64,000 bases of DNA from Sitta carolinensis (Eukaryota; Chordata; Aves; Passeriformes; Sittidae): the NCBI GenBank assembly GCA_032173965.1, contig JAVUNC010000025.1, positions 14,770,001 through 14,834,000 on the forward strand, given 5' to 3'. Positions within the stretch are counted from its first letter, which is position 1, and each line of letters opens with the position of its first letter. The notes under the pieces are model-generated. The model ran no database searches, was not told the DNA's origin, and saw nothing but the letters and a program-made list of their open reading frames with translations. This document shows positions 52,482 through 64,000 of the stretch, in pieces. A program made the translations under genes and the position numbers.

Positions 52482-54762
52482 GTAAATGACACTTGAGAAG
52501 GAAAAAGCTACTGAAAACATCACTGACCTCTCCTGCAGCAGCTCTGCATCTCTGCCTTGTGCACGAAGCACCAAAAATCTTGGGAATACAAAGAAATTGG
52601 CGCCATCATTAATAGAACCTCGATGCTATCCAGAGAAGATGCAACAGCAAGAAAGACAACAGAGCCTTAAATGTCAAAAGTAACAAAACATTCTTACTGG
52701 CTTGACAGCTACAAAATTTGCTCAGACAAATAGATTTTGATCTTGTGATTAAGTGTAATCAAATCTGACTGTCCCATACATGTGTCAGATGAGTTCATGG
52801 AAACCAGCAGCTGGGAAGACCAGAGACATGAACAAGTGTCCACAGGAACTCTGCCCATCTTGGAAGACAGCAGACATTCCAGGCAGCAGGGAAGGGGTGG
52901 AGAAAGAAGGAGAAAACAAAAAAGCATCAGGAATAGCCAGACTTCAGATCTAATGACTACTGAATTGATTGGGGTTTAGGGGTTATTGGTCTTTGTCATG
53001 CCAAATTGGAATTGAACAGGGACAGAGTTGAGCAGATTTCATGGTGTCTCAGCAGAAAGACCAAGCAAGCAAAGTTGCTAAATGTGAGGATGTACAAAAT
53101 AAGAGAGCAGCAGTTTGGGTGGTACCCAAGTTATACACTGCTCTAAAAAAAGAAAGCATTATGTCAGTTAGATGACAATATTTGTATTGCAGCATTTTAC
53201 CAAAATAATTCATAAATATATTTTTTTCAGGACAAATTACCAAATAAGTCTGAGATAAACTGCTAAAAACTAACTAAATAAATCCCAAGTCTTAATTCAG
53301 AAGTTTCACTGAACTGCACCTCAGGTGATCAGTTGATAAAACTGAAGGACTAAACTTTCACAGGCAGACTTTGACAACCAAATGATATAAATGACACCAG
53401 TAAACAAAATAAACATTTCACCTCCAGCAGCACAGGACAAGAAGTGACTGCATGTAAATGACAAAGTGCACACTCAATAGCAGCACAGGAGAGTATCAGT
53501 AACCATCATTTAGACTGAAGATATATTACTTTACAGTTACTGTACTAGTTTAAAGGTATTTATCTATTTCTCCTTTATACCCTTTACTGATAGTCCTCCC
53601 AAAACCCAATAATTCTCCTGAAGTTCAAGAGCTCTGTTAAAGCTTCAGAAAGATTTCCCTACTGATGCAAGGATTCAGGTTTGAGTTATGAAAACATCTC
53701 CAGAAAACATTGCATTCCTGACTGAAGTTCTTCCTCAGTAAGCTTTATCTTTCACTTTTTAAGCAACAGCACTGACTGTAGCACACTTAGTTGTGGGCAG
53801 ACCATACCAGTAAACATATAGGAGGAAGAAAATATGTTCTGAAACTCAGAGCAAATTCATCAGAAAAGGCTAACTAAAACTGCCTCAAGCTCTAATGCTC
53901 AAGATCAATAAATGAGGCAAGAAATGGTAGGGGCCCAGCAAACTATGAATTGCAATTACAGTCACAAAGCATGTAAACAGTATCTTCTAGTTTGCCTTCT
54001 CTTTAGCATGTTTTGTCTTCCCTTTGATTTTCTTCTCCCCCAGTCTTTTTGGTGATGGTGAGGTAACTTTGTCACCTTTATTGTTTTTACCATTTCTCAC
54101 TATATATTATATATAATGCTATCTGCTAAAACATTAATTCTTTTTTCAATTAAAATGTAGCTTAGAAAAGTGGCAGTAGCAGAAACAGATCTAATCAAAA
54201 CTAATAATTACCTCACACTTCATGCTTTCATTGCAAGAACATTGAAGTGATTTCACTGTTGCTCTTGAAGAGAATTATGTGTTTCATCCAAAGCCCCCAG
54301 CTCCCAGCATCTGGGAGCTGTTTACAGAAAAAGTAGGCACAAACACAAATTAAGTCACAGGAAGCTATAGCAACATCCTGCTTGGATCATTATAACAATG
54401 TGGTCTGTCAGAGGGAGCCCCAGATTAGAAGCCATTGTGGCTCTGCCATTTTTCTATCTCCTAGACACTCATCTTCTTTGGTAAGGTTTCCCCAGCTGCT
54501 TGGAAGAATGGCAGTTTCTCATTGTAACTTCCTGGGTTTGCAAATTCCAGGTCTGCTGTGACAACTAGTCTGTCTTCACTCAGTGCTTGGGGCAGGGGCT
54601 GGGGAGTGGGGAGTGGATATAATTATTTCAGCTTATCTCCAACCATGAACTAAGAAAACCAGTAAATATTCTTGTACTTCTACCTAACCCCTTTCCTTTT
54701 CCATTCCTCAGTCATATGCAAGTGACAAAACATTATTACTGCCCCATGGCACAAAAAAGGAT

Positions 54763-55180
54763 ATAAAGCTATTAGAGAGCATCCAAAGGAGGGTAACAAG
54801 GCTGGGGAAGGGGAAGGCACACGATGAACAGCTGAGGGCAACCTGGTCTGTTCAGCCTCAAAAAGAGGAGGCTGAGGGAAGCCCTCACTGCAGCTACAAT
54901 TCCTTGGGGAAGGGACTGAAGTGCTGTCAGGGGAGGCTTAGACTGGATATTGGGAAAAGGTTCTTCACCCAGAGGGTGGTTGGCCACAGGAACAGCTCCC
55001 AGGGAAATGGTCTCAGCACCTGTCAGAGCCCAAAAAGCATTTGGACAATGTTCTCATGGATATAGACAGTGCTCTCAGGCTCATTATGTCATTCCTGGGG
55101 TTGTTCTGTGCATGGTCAGGAGCTGGTCTCAATGGTCTTGCAGGTTCTTTTCAACTCAGGATATTCTATGAGTCTATGAA
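54763..55180 (+). mobile_element. CR1 LINE 3' end (ORF2 tail and 3' UTR)
   Basis: It begins in degraded ORF2 (KLLESIQRRVTRLGKG-like coding, then VCSASKRGG from the usual LFSLEKRR region). It continues through the CR1 3' UTR: GGGGAGGCTTAGACTGGATA, TTCTTCACCCAGAGGGTGG and CTCCCAGGGAAATGGTCTC. The end is ATTCTATGAGTCTATGAAAA, a near-perfect pair of the CR1 terminal octamer ATTCTATG, so the 3' terminus is intact. It is about 420 bp, 5'-truncated and on the + strand, antisense to PDE10A. Confidence 0.93.
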
Positions 55181-55719
55181 AAAAAAAAATAAATGCCCAC
55201 AAAACCTTCATGCAACCACCACCAGTAAAAAGCTCAAAAGAAAATTAAGAATTCCATCTCTGTAAATGTATTCACAGTAGAATTAGAAAGATTTGAGGGT
55301 TGCTATGAAAAAAAAAAGAAGTTACCAAGTAACACTTCTTATCAACATCATGCACATTTTGGGCTGGGGAAAGAACTGGGCCAAAGAAACCAAAGTCCTG
55401 TGAGGGAAAAAACCCCCACCAAATCAAAAAAAAACCCCATCTGAGCTTATAAGCAGAAACCTTCACAAAGCTAACTTCCAAGATGGCAAAGTTTACATTA
55501 AACAGATCATGCTATATCCTCATCTTCCTTGCTAAATAACATATTTTAAACACACACCTCTAACCCACAAACATGCCTGCACAGGGGGAGGAGTACACAC
55601 GTATAGAAAGAGCAGACTTAAGAGGAAGAAGAATTGGGCCATTTATTTAAATAGGAGGGTTAGTTTATGTGAACTTCAAGTGCCCATGACACTGTGGTGT
55701 AAGTGTACCAAGCACAGCC

Positions 55720-55738
55720 GAGCTGAGCTGAGCTGAGC
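55720..55738. repeat. Short (GAGCT)n tract
   Basis: Nearly four tandem copies of the pentamer GAGCT follow a CACAGCC lead-in. It is small, with no evident function. Confidence 0.85.
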
Positions 55739-56976
55739 CACTGCTGAAAGGAATCATCCTGCCATCAGCTCCCAGCAGCAGGCTGCCGTGTCACCAGGCT
55801 TCCCATCAGCACCAGCGACCCTCTGACTCAACAAATCCAACTTCCTGAACTTATTCAGGAAGTGAACGATTAGAAAACATACTCTACACCAGAGGGAGTC
55901 AACAAGCCACCTGGAGCAGCCTGCCTGGGCACCAGAGGTGTTCCAGAATTGATGGACAGGAAGGAATGGAGCAGACAGTGGGACGGCTGATGTCCTCACT
56001 GCCCCTAACAGCCTCCTGCAGTCTGCTCTAGACATCAGCAGCACACGAGTAGCACCCAGGGTCACCTCTGCAGTTCTTCATCCATCACAGCAGCCCACGG
56101 CTCAGGAAGTCAGCAGACCTTCACCTCTGCATGTATCACAGGTCAGGAAGCCAAACAATGTGCTTGAGCCTTGTTCCTGCTACCCCTGCTGAGCTGGTAG
56201 TGACTTCAGGCAAAGAAACTCAGGTTAAGTATCTCAGCTGCCACTAGCAGACCTGCCAGAGCTCATCTCTGACATCTAAATCATAACAAAATCATATGGG
56301 TTTAAGCCAATATTAAAGTCTTTATAAAGGATTTAAAAACGGTTTGTCAACTCAAGTTTAGTTTCCAAAGTTAAGTTCAAAACAGAACTATATTTAAACA
56401 AAGCTTAAACAATTTATGTTCTGGCAAGAGAATTCAAAAATTCCAATATTGCTCAATGTAACTGTGTAATTGTTTTCATGTTCTCTTTTCAGTTTTGATA
56501 TATATATAGCGAATTTCAACTTCCTAACCATTCCTCCCTTCAGCTCCATAAACAGCAAAAGAATTGTGAAACAAGAGAAACAAAAGCCTCCTTTCTAGAA
56601 GTGCTTGGGAAGAAGTGTTTCTTGGCACAGCAGAATGGCTAGTTGCTTTGATTCAAACACAAGTTGTTAAAACAAGATGTTGCAAAGTGCTAAGAGAGTA
56701 GTTCAACATATTTTTTAAAGAAGTACAGACAGCTGAATGAAGAAAAACAAACAAAAAAAGAGCCTGGCAGTCAAATCAGAAGGTAACACCTGTAACATCA
56801 TCTTGTAAACAAGAAGCAAGGCTTGTCATGGACAAGTACGAGGTCACCATCATCAAAGCAGCCAACCACAGAGATGTTAGCTGCACTCAAAATGTCCATG
56901 CCAGAGCCACCCAAGGCCATTCATGTTCAGAGACACAGAAGGGCATGTGCTCCACATGTAGCCAGAATTACACTTG

Positions 56977-56990
56977 AATAAACTGTTGGG

Positions 56991-57038
<48 letters not shown>
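56977..57038 (+). repeat. AATAAA followed by a 48-base A-run (possible retrocopy tail)
   Basis: AATAAA at 56977-56982 is followed 9 bases later by 48 consecutive A residues (56991-57038), the arrangement left by reverse transcription of a polyadenylated RNA. The upstream 120 bases have no recognised coding frame or repeat. No convincing target-site duplication was seen: GCAGGAACAAGG after the A-run has only a loose partner upstream. An expanded A microsatellite next to a chance AATAAA is equally possible. Confidence 0.4.
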
Positions 57039-57039
<1 letters not shown>

Positions 57040-58789
57040 CAGGAACAAGGTGGATCAGTTGTTAAACTACAATTAAAGAATTTTAAAAAGAAGAGAGAAA
57101 TGAAAGAAGGAAATAAAAACCACATGGGGTAGAACAGTAAAACTTTCAGAGCGACCTTAAAAAACAATGGTAAAGGACATTCTCAACTGGCATAAACAAA
57201 GGATTGTCAAATAGCAGCTGGCCTAGTCATGAACATAATATTAAGCTGCAAAAAGTAAAGAAATAAATTAAAATATTATCTGTCAGCACATGCATAAGGT
57301 ATATAAGATTCACCATGCACACTTATGTTGTTCCTAAGGAGGAAAAAGTTAATAGTTAAGCAGAAAGAAAGTATTTGTGACATTAAAAAGAAAAATAACA
57401 CTCACACTTAAAAAACAGTAATCTTTTACTTCAGTCAAATCTTATACTTCATTGAAGAGATTCCCTTGAAATTTGATAATTTGCTGGGAGATATTTACAT
57501 ATCAAGCCTTTCATCTACCCCAAAAGAAACCTCTTAAAGTTTATAAATAGCTTTCCCTATAAGGATGAACATTTTCTTCTGCTGTAATTACATTCCTTTG
57601 AGCAACAAAAATGTTAAAACTCCTCTTGCCATTCCAGTCTTCTCCCTATTCTATTCCTGATTTTTGTCCCTTCAATACTGCTGTCAGTGATGGAGAAGTC
57701 TCCACCATCTTTCATTAACTTAAGATATGTAAAATCACCACACACACTTCATCCCCCTTGCCAACTGACCAACTCGGGGTCATCTTGCTCTCCTATGAAC
57801 ATTCATATACACATTTCAGCCACACCTTCCAAGGATCCTTTCAAAGCAGCAAGTCCAGGACACAAAGACACAAAATATAAATATTTGTGCTGACTCAGGC
57901 AGCAAGCCATGTCCTCCAATACGTTCCCTTATTCGCCGTGAGCATCTTTCATTCAGGACTTTGTAGAACCTGTGGTTCATTCCCCAGGAGAACTTGGTAG
58001 AAACAAGGTCTGCCTACTGCCTCAAACAATTCAGACTGTTGGGTTCCTCTGCTATGTCCCTAAACAAGTAATTAAAACAGCCCAGAGCTTGATCTTTAAC
58101 CACAAAGCTCAGGAGCATGACACAGCTTGTGTCTGCAAAGCTAAACTCTTCTCCTTTCACGAGGTGCAAAGATGCAAGTATAATTCCCAGTGTTTTTTGG
58201 GAACAGTCTAATCTGCATTTGCTTCCTCCCAACACACATGCAATTAGGCATCAGTCTAAACTGGACCAAGGAGCTCACTAAAAATTAAGCAGAAGAGACA
58301 GGACTAAAGCTTGAGCCCACAAAAAAAAGCACTTTTTTTTTAGTTCAAAAAGCATGAGCATTGCATATAGCTCCAACAGAAGTCCAAAAAAGGTCTGAAA
58401 GAAACACACAATCTGCAAGCACATTCCTACCCACAAAAAGTCTATGAAAGTTCCTGCAACATGCCAAAGATCCTGTTCTCTCTATCATCCCAAGAGCTAA
58501 GCCAGAAGTTGTACTGTTCTATAAACACTGGAGACTGCAGGTCACCCATCCTCTCTGATGTCTTCCAAGCACTTCTCAACATGACACCTCTAATCCCAAG
58601 ACCTTCTTGCATTCATAATCACCAGCTGAAGGCCACAAAACTACATTTAACACTTCAGATCCATGAGAAAGCAGCTTCCACAAGCAGTTGTCTCAGAAGT
58701 CTGTACTGGTGAAAACTGAAGGCTGAAGAAACAGGAACATTGGGACACATCCACACAAAAGCATTTTTCTCTTCAAGAATGAGACAGAG

Positions 58790-59060
58790 AAGCCTGGCAC
58801 GACAAAACCTGAGCGTATTAGCTAAGGCAGTGCCTGTTTTGAGAACAGATGAGTTCAGTTTCCTGTTACATCAAACTGTAACTTTCATCAGTCCTACGTG
58901 TGCTCAAAAAAAAAAAAACAAAAAAGCGAGAAGAAAAAAATTTCTACTGACATCACACTTAGGGCTGGGCAGACAGTGGCGGATTAGGAAATACAATGAG
59001 TCACCGCAAACACAGAACACATCGTGAGCGCTTTCAAACGACCCTGCGAAATTTCTTCTC
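58790..59060. promoter_or_regulatory. CpG-enriched patch, candidate regulatory element
   Basis: About ten CpGs cluster here, densest at 58978-59050 (GGCGG, ACCGC, ATCGTGAGCGC, AACGACC, TGCGAA), in an otherwise CpG-poor intron. No repeat was recognised. A 32-codon ORF lies inside it (see findings). The role is unknown. Confidence 0.25.
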
Positions 59061-59511
59061 ACCAAAAAAACTCCAGACAATACTGCTTAAGTGAACCATA
59101 CCAGAAGAAGAATAATAGCACCACAGTGCTTTCACACAACAGAAGTAGTTGGGGAAAACAAAAACACTGTAAAAAGGACAGTCTAAGACACCAGACCACC
59201 GCAGGAAGAAACAAAATCAACACAATTCAGCAATCAAGAAGGAAACATCAGCTAAAATAAGCTTATGGGTGGACAAGGGGGAAGTAATATAAAACTGAAA
59301 TTACAATATAACTGAAAGACAGGCATGCAAAGAAAGGGCAGCCAACAGAGCTATGTTCCAAAAACATAAGAAGCTGCCAAGGTATCCGTATATGCATGAA
59401 AGAAAACCAAAATATAAACACAAAAAACCCAGTGTAAGTAAAAGAACGAGTTATCATAAACTCGACTGCTATGCGTTAGAGAAAAAAATCGTTAGTGAAA
59501 CACTGAGACAC

Positions 59512-59540
59512 TTTTTTTCTTTTTTTTTTTTTTTTTTTTT
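59512..59540. repeat. T homopolymer
   Basis: T7-C-T21. On the minus strand it is an A-run. No AATAAA was found at the right distance on that strand and no element was recognised. Confidence 0.9.
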
Positions 59541-61389
59541 AAGACTAAATCAAAGAGTTTTAGAAGAAGGGGAAGTAACTTTACTCAGTTTGGAGGCAAA
59601 TGAAGTAAGACACTATAGAAGAAATACAATGACAATATAAAAACCAGGCAGCGAGGAAAACTACAAAAGAATAAAAAGGATGCACATTTAGCCACCATAA
59701 TCGAGGCTAAGCATCTTATTCTCTGAACCACAATGTTGCAGAAATGCTACTAAAATATACATGACAAAGACAGCAGCTTCTTTCCAGCCAGTGTGGAAAC
59801 CTCCCCACAGGGTGAAGCAAAGCAAGCAGTGTTACCGAGGTGAGCAGAGCAGTGCTTGGCAGCAGCTACAAATACCTGCTATTTTGTTATGTATGGGTCA
59901 GAAGAACTAGAGATGTGAGGTTTCTGTACAAAGTTCTTAGAACTTCACATGAAAAAGTTTTCTTTTCTTTAGGAAGTACTTGTGGCTTGACATGAGGGGA
60001 TTTCTTTTTGATGCAAGCGGAAGGAGAGAGAAAGGAAGAATGTTGAAATTATTATCAGCTGAATAAACTTCATTAAGAGAAACACAGCTCTGGGGCATGG
60101 GAGTTGGCTGATAATGCAGAAATAAGGAATCAGATCCGTAAGTGCTAGTGAAAACATGAGAAGTTTTCAGATGGACGGTGGATTGACTGGTCTCAGACCC
60201 CGACAATCTCTTCTTTGGGTCTCAGCACCAAAGAAGGCAAGATTGCTACAGCTGCTTCTACACTGAGGATTTTTATTATTATTTTCAGTAGATATCAATA
60301 ACAATACTATGGGTTGTCTGAAGGCAGTGAATAAGATTCAAAACCCCTCTCTTTTAGTATTCTTGAGCCAGAACTATTTCAGAAAGCCTTCAAGTGATGC
60401 ATTGACCAGAACTCTAGTCCTTTTAAACTGTGAGATTTGGCATCTCTTAATGACGTGACATTTTATCGTTAAAAATCTCACACAGAAGAAAACTTGCTAT
60501 CACTGTGTTTTCCAAAAGAATATGAAATTTATAAAACCAGTATTTTTTGTTCTTAATGCCACCCGTGACAAGGTGCTTAGGAGCTGGAATTAAGAACTCT
60601 TCCTGCAGCAACACATCACCATGAAAAGATATATTAGAAGAATTTTGAAATAAAGGAGTTCTTTGTAAGCATGTATATGATACATTCTTTATCTAATTCA
60701 TATACTTGACAAGTTTTTTTTAAAAAAGACATGATTAGCATACTTGAATGTTGAAATAAAGCACTTTTATAGTACACTAAACTAAAGATTAATGCATGGC
60801 TTTCCTGTAAAAATTCAGAACTTGCTAACCAAGTTGTTGTTCTCTCTTGCAGGAACAAACACATAATGAGCATTCTGGAATGTTCATCTGTTAACAAAGC
60901 CGTGGTGGAGAGTCTGTTACCTGCCTTTTGAACGGCCTCATTTGAGTGTGCAACACATCATTACATTGTCTGGCATAGCAGGAGCCAAAGTCTTCCCTAA
61001 ACACCAGCCAGGCTGGTTCCTCCCACAGTAATTGTGACAGCTTGACGAGAAACGAAGAAGAAACCATGGAAATACGACACTTTCTTCCCAGCTTTTAAAA
61101 GGGGACAAAGATGGCAAGGGAAGCCCACCTGCCAGGATGAAAATCCTGCGTCCTCACCTTGAAACAAATCAGGAAAAAAAAAAAAAAAATTGCGTCATTT
61201 AATAGCAGAGCTCAAAGCTGAGGCTGGATTCCACACAGCTGCCAGGACAAACTGCACGGACTTGTGCCATCCCCGAGCCAAGTGAGAGCCTTCAGGTGGC
61301 AAAGGCACCCGGAGCTGCCGAGCTGGAGGTGGCACTGTTCAAACTGAGAGCGGGGAAGCCAAGCACCAGCACAGGCGAGGACACAGCGC

Positions 61390-62703
61390 CGAGCAGCCTG
61401 GAACACCCCAGCAACAGCAACTGCAACACCAACACCCACAGCAACAGCAACACCAACAGCAACAGCAACACCCACAGCAACAGCAACAGCAACACCAACA
61501 GCAACACGCAACACAACACCACAGCAACAGAACAGCAACACCAACACCACACAAGCAACAGCAACACCCACAGCAACAGCAACAACACCAACAGCAACAC
61601 CACACAGCAACGCAACAGCAACACCCCAGCAACAGCAACACCAACAGCAACACCAACACCAACAACAGCAACAGCAACCAACACACAACACCAACAGCAA
61701 CAAGCAACAGCAACACCCACAGCAACAGCAACGCAACAACCACCACAGCAACAGCAACACCAACACCCACAGCACGCAACAGCAACAGCAACACCAACAC
61801 CCACAGCAACAGCAACAGCAACACCACAGCAACAGCAACCAACACCAACAGCAACACAACACCCAGGCAACAGCAACAGCAACACAACACCAACACCACA
61901 GCAACAGCAACAGCAACACCACAGCAACAGCAACACCCACAGCAACACCAACAGCAACACCAACACCACAGCAACAAGCAACACCAACAACAGCAACAAC
62001 ACCCACAGCAACAGCAACAGCAACAGCAAACACCAACACCCAACAGCAACGACGCAACACCAACAGCAACAGCAACACCCACAGCAACACAACCCAGAGC
62101 AACAGCAAACCAACCACACACGCAACAGCAACAGCAACCAACACAGCAACAGCAACACCAACAGCAACAGCAACAGCCAGAGCAACAGCAAACACACCCA
62201 CAGCAACAGAAACACCAACCAACACACACAGCAACACAACAGAAAACACCCACAGCAACAGCAACACAACAGCAACACCAACACCCACAGCAACAGCAAC
62301 ACAACAACACCAACAGCAAACAAGCAACAGCAACACACCAACAGCAACACCAACAACCACACAACAGCAACCAACACCACAGCAACAGCAACACCAACAG
62401 CAACACCCACAGCAACACCAACAGCAACACCCACAGCAACAGCAACACAACACACAGCAACACACACACAGCAACAGCAACACCACACACCAACAGCAAC
62501 AGCACACCCACAGCAACAGCAACAACAACAGCAACACCACAGCAACACCCACAGCAACACCACAGCAACACCCAGCAACAGCAACACCCAAAGCAACAGC
62601 AACACAACCAACACCACCACAGCAACACCAACAGAACACCAAGCAACACCAAGCAACACAACAGCAACACAACAGCAACAGCAACACCCACAGCAACACG
62701 GAG
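61390..62703. repeat. Degenerate CAACAG/CAACAC array, T-free on one strand
   Basis: The array is built from hexamers CAACAG, CAACAC and CCACAG, often grouped as CAACAGCAACACCCACAG, with many 1-3 base indels so no long period is kept. From 61423 to 62704 the + strand has no T at all (1,282 bases); it is mostly A and C with G almost only in CAGC. No stop codon can occur on the + strand in any frame, which explains a 520-codon open frame (SNSNTHSNSN, TATATP and QQQQH stretches switching at indels). The minus-strand frames of 450-495 codons are long because TAA, TAG and TGA all need A. Nothing indicates a protein. In PDE10A orientation the RNA would be a (CUGUUG/GUGUUG/CUGUGG)n tract. Confidence 0.98.
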
Positions 62704-62704
62704 C

Positions 62705-64000
62705 TGGCTTGGCCATAAGTGAATTCATTGCTTTAACCGAATGCGTAACACGGCATGCATGGCGAATGGCTTCACTTTTGCAATATATAAAGCAGCCCCT
62801 GTATATAAGATCTGAAGTTCCTAGAAATTACAATTTTTGGGTGCTACCAATATTTTAAATGAACACTATTGTACACCACTGCAACAAAACCAGTCCCTTA
62901 AGAAATTACTCTTCACATCTGCAGAATACTTTGAGTACAGCATTGTACCTAATTATGTAGAACTCATGATTTAATTTTATCCTTTTTTAATTTAACAAAA
63001 CTTAGCATAACTTTTTACGTTTTATCACAGCTGATCTTCAAAGCTGGACAATAATTTTGTTACAACAAATGAAACAGAGAAACAGATTCTTTGGAACAAT
63101 ATATGGATTGCTATTTCTGTGAAATTTAATAGTGAAGATGTGACCAACACACCCAAAGATTCAATTGTTTTTAGGAGGAGGGTTAAAATCTATAAAAGGT
63201 ATAACAAAAATGGGAACACTGTTCCATTAAAAAAAAAAAAAGTGTCAGACTTCCCATTCCTGCAGAGAGTTTTTCTTCATTTAACAATTAGACTATATTA
63301 CACTATCTTTTTAAATTTTAAGAACAGATTGCAATCAATACACTTTACTACTTATTTGCTAAAACAGTAAAAGAAAAAGCAGGTTTAGTAAAAATGTTGG
63401 AATACAGGTACTTGTAATTGAAACGGCCAGCAGAGGGAGTATAAAAACAATTTAAAACCCCTCAAACAACCTGTTTTCTTTTTATATATATATATTTTAC
63501 TTATGATTTTAGCTTTCTTTTAGAATATTATAAAAGTACCAACAGTGCAAAAATTGTAATATTATAAACCAAACAAAAATCGCATACTCAAGTATTAAAC
63601 AGAATGACTTGAAACTCAAATACTTTTTAAAGTAGAATTTTAAAAAATGAGCTGATACTAAACTCAAACTGAAATACAATTTAAAACACAGGCAAGGCTA
63701 ACATCAATCAACAAGCTGCATAAACCATTTCCAAGCTAAAAATCCACTCATCCACAGACTCTCGTTCTTAACTTTCTGAATCTAACACCAAGTACATTTC
63801 ATAATACTGAATGTTGGTTAGAATCTGTACTAGAAAACAGCACAGAATCTTAAAACTAAACAGAAGTTCCTGTTGTACTGATCTTTACCATGGATGACAT
63901 ATGAGCAAGTCAGCCAGGCATATGCCCTAGGTCATTAGTGCAAATAGGCACTCACATGACTCTTTCAAAATCAAGTCACTAAGTCACATCCATGTGGACT
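62705..64000. other. Unique AT-rich stretch to the right edge
   Basis: Directly after the array the sequence returns to AT-rich unique DNA with short A-runs (63228-63241) and a TATATATATAT tract near 63484. I see no exon here. Confidence 0.6.

Larger units (their letters stand above)
47290..54760. other. Unique AT-rich intron stretch
   Basis: No gene was recognised. It contains the 42-base A-run at 49693 and the exon-like segment at 52413. Small ORFs throughout are short and without motifs. Confidence 0.6.
57040..61389. other. Unique intron stretch leading to the T-free array
   Basis: Mostly AT-rich with homopolymers at 58906-58918 and 59520. GC rises at 61200-61400 just before the array (CCCGGAGCTGCCGAGCTGG). 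No gene was recognised. Confidence 0.6.
9842..64000 (-). other. PDE10A: PDE10A intron 1 region (first exons not identified)
   Basis: This lies upstream of the PDE10A exon in gene orientation. The gene is known for several alternative first exons and a very long first intron, which fits more than 54 kb without a recognised coding exon. I searched by eye for the first-exon peptides I could recall from mammals (beginning MEKLYG, MRIEERK, MEDGPSN and MSNDSTEG) on the minus strand and found none. The main promoter is therefore probably beyond the right edge, or this species uses unrecognised leader exons. A weak candidate is listed at 47121-47145. Confidence 0.65.

Noticed and set aside
59353..59640. 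95-codon basic ORF
   Set aside because: Composition follows A-rich DNA and it runs through the T homopolymer into a phenylalanine run; no domain.
61212..62728. Minus-strand ORFs of 450-495 codons rich in C, L, V, A, G
   Set aside because: They exist only because the minus strand lacks A and so cannot form stop codons; three overlapping frames are open at once, and the sequence is a simple hexamer array.
1..64000. CRISPR arrays, tRNA/rRNA genes, bacterial operons, endogenous retroviruses
   Set aside because: No spacer-repeat structure, cloverleaf, ribosomal or LTR-like signatures seen; the tandem repeats have no unique spacers.

Overview
The window is non-coding vertebrate DNA, most likely from a bird and probably a passerine. 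It is AT-rich, has no long spliced gene, and has long A/T homopolymers. Every confidently recognised transposon is a CR1 LINE, the dominant repeat of bird genomes, including CR1 3' ends with the typical terminal ATTCTATG-like octamer. There are no bacterial features, tRNAs or rRNAs.

The one gene I can anchor is PDE10A (cAMP/cGMP phosphodiesterase 10A) on the minus strand. A 129-bp exon at 9713-9841 encodes the conserved N-terminal segment just after the alternative first exons ([15 protein letters not shown]...), with clean splice sites on both sides. Sequence below 9713 is therefore intron 2, and exon 3 was not found. Sequence above 9841 is intron 1, plus possibly undetected alternative first exons. 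The published mammalian first-exon peptides I could recall were not found, so the main promoter probably lies beyond base 64000. A weak candidate for an alternative first exon sits in a CpG-enriched block at 46755-47285.

Layout: 1-9712 is PDE10A intron 2 with a 50-bp minisatellite at 6531-6916. 9713-9841 is the exon. 9842-28000 is intron with several CR1 copies (16203-16447 minus, 18140-18760 minus, 20995-22235 plus, 26336-26530 minus). 28007-28600 is an A/T inverted repeat, then a CpG/GATA-motif block and a + strand ORF ending at a strong splice donor. 28700-54760 is mostly unique AT-rich intron with a 77/80-bp tandem duplication (38249-38405), an (AT)n tract and a large polypyrimidine tract (45625-45833). 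54763-55180 is a CR1 3' end. 56991-57038 is a 48-base A-run preceded by a polyadenylation signal. 61390-62703 is a striking array.

The most unusual object is that array: about 1.3 kb of degenerate CAACAG/CAACAC/CCACAG units containing 1,282 consecutive bases (61423-62704) with no T on the + strand. This makes reading frames on both strands open for hundreds of codons without implying a protein. If PDE10A transcription crosses it, the pre-mRNA would carry a long A-free G/U-rich tract full of UGCU and UGUU motifs.
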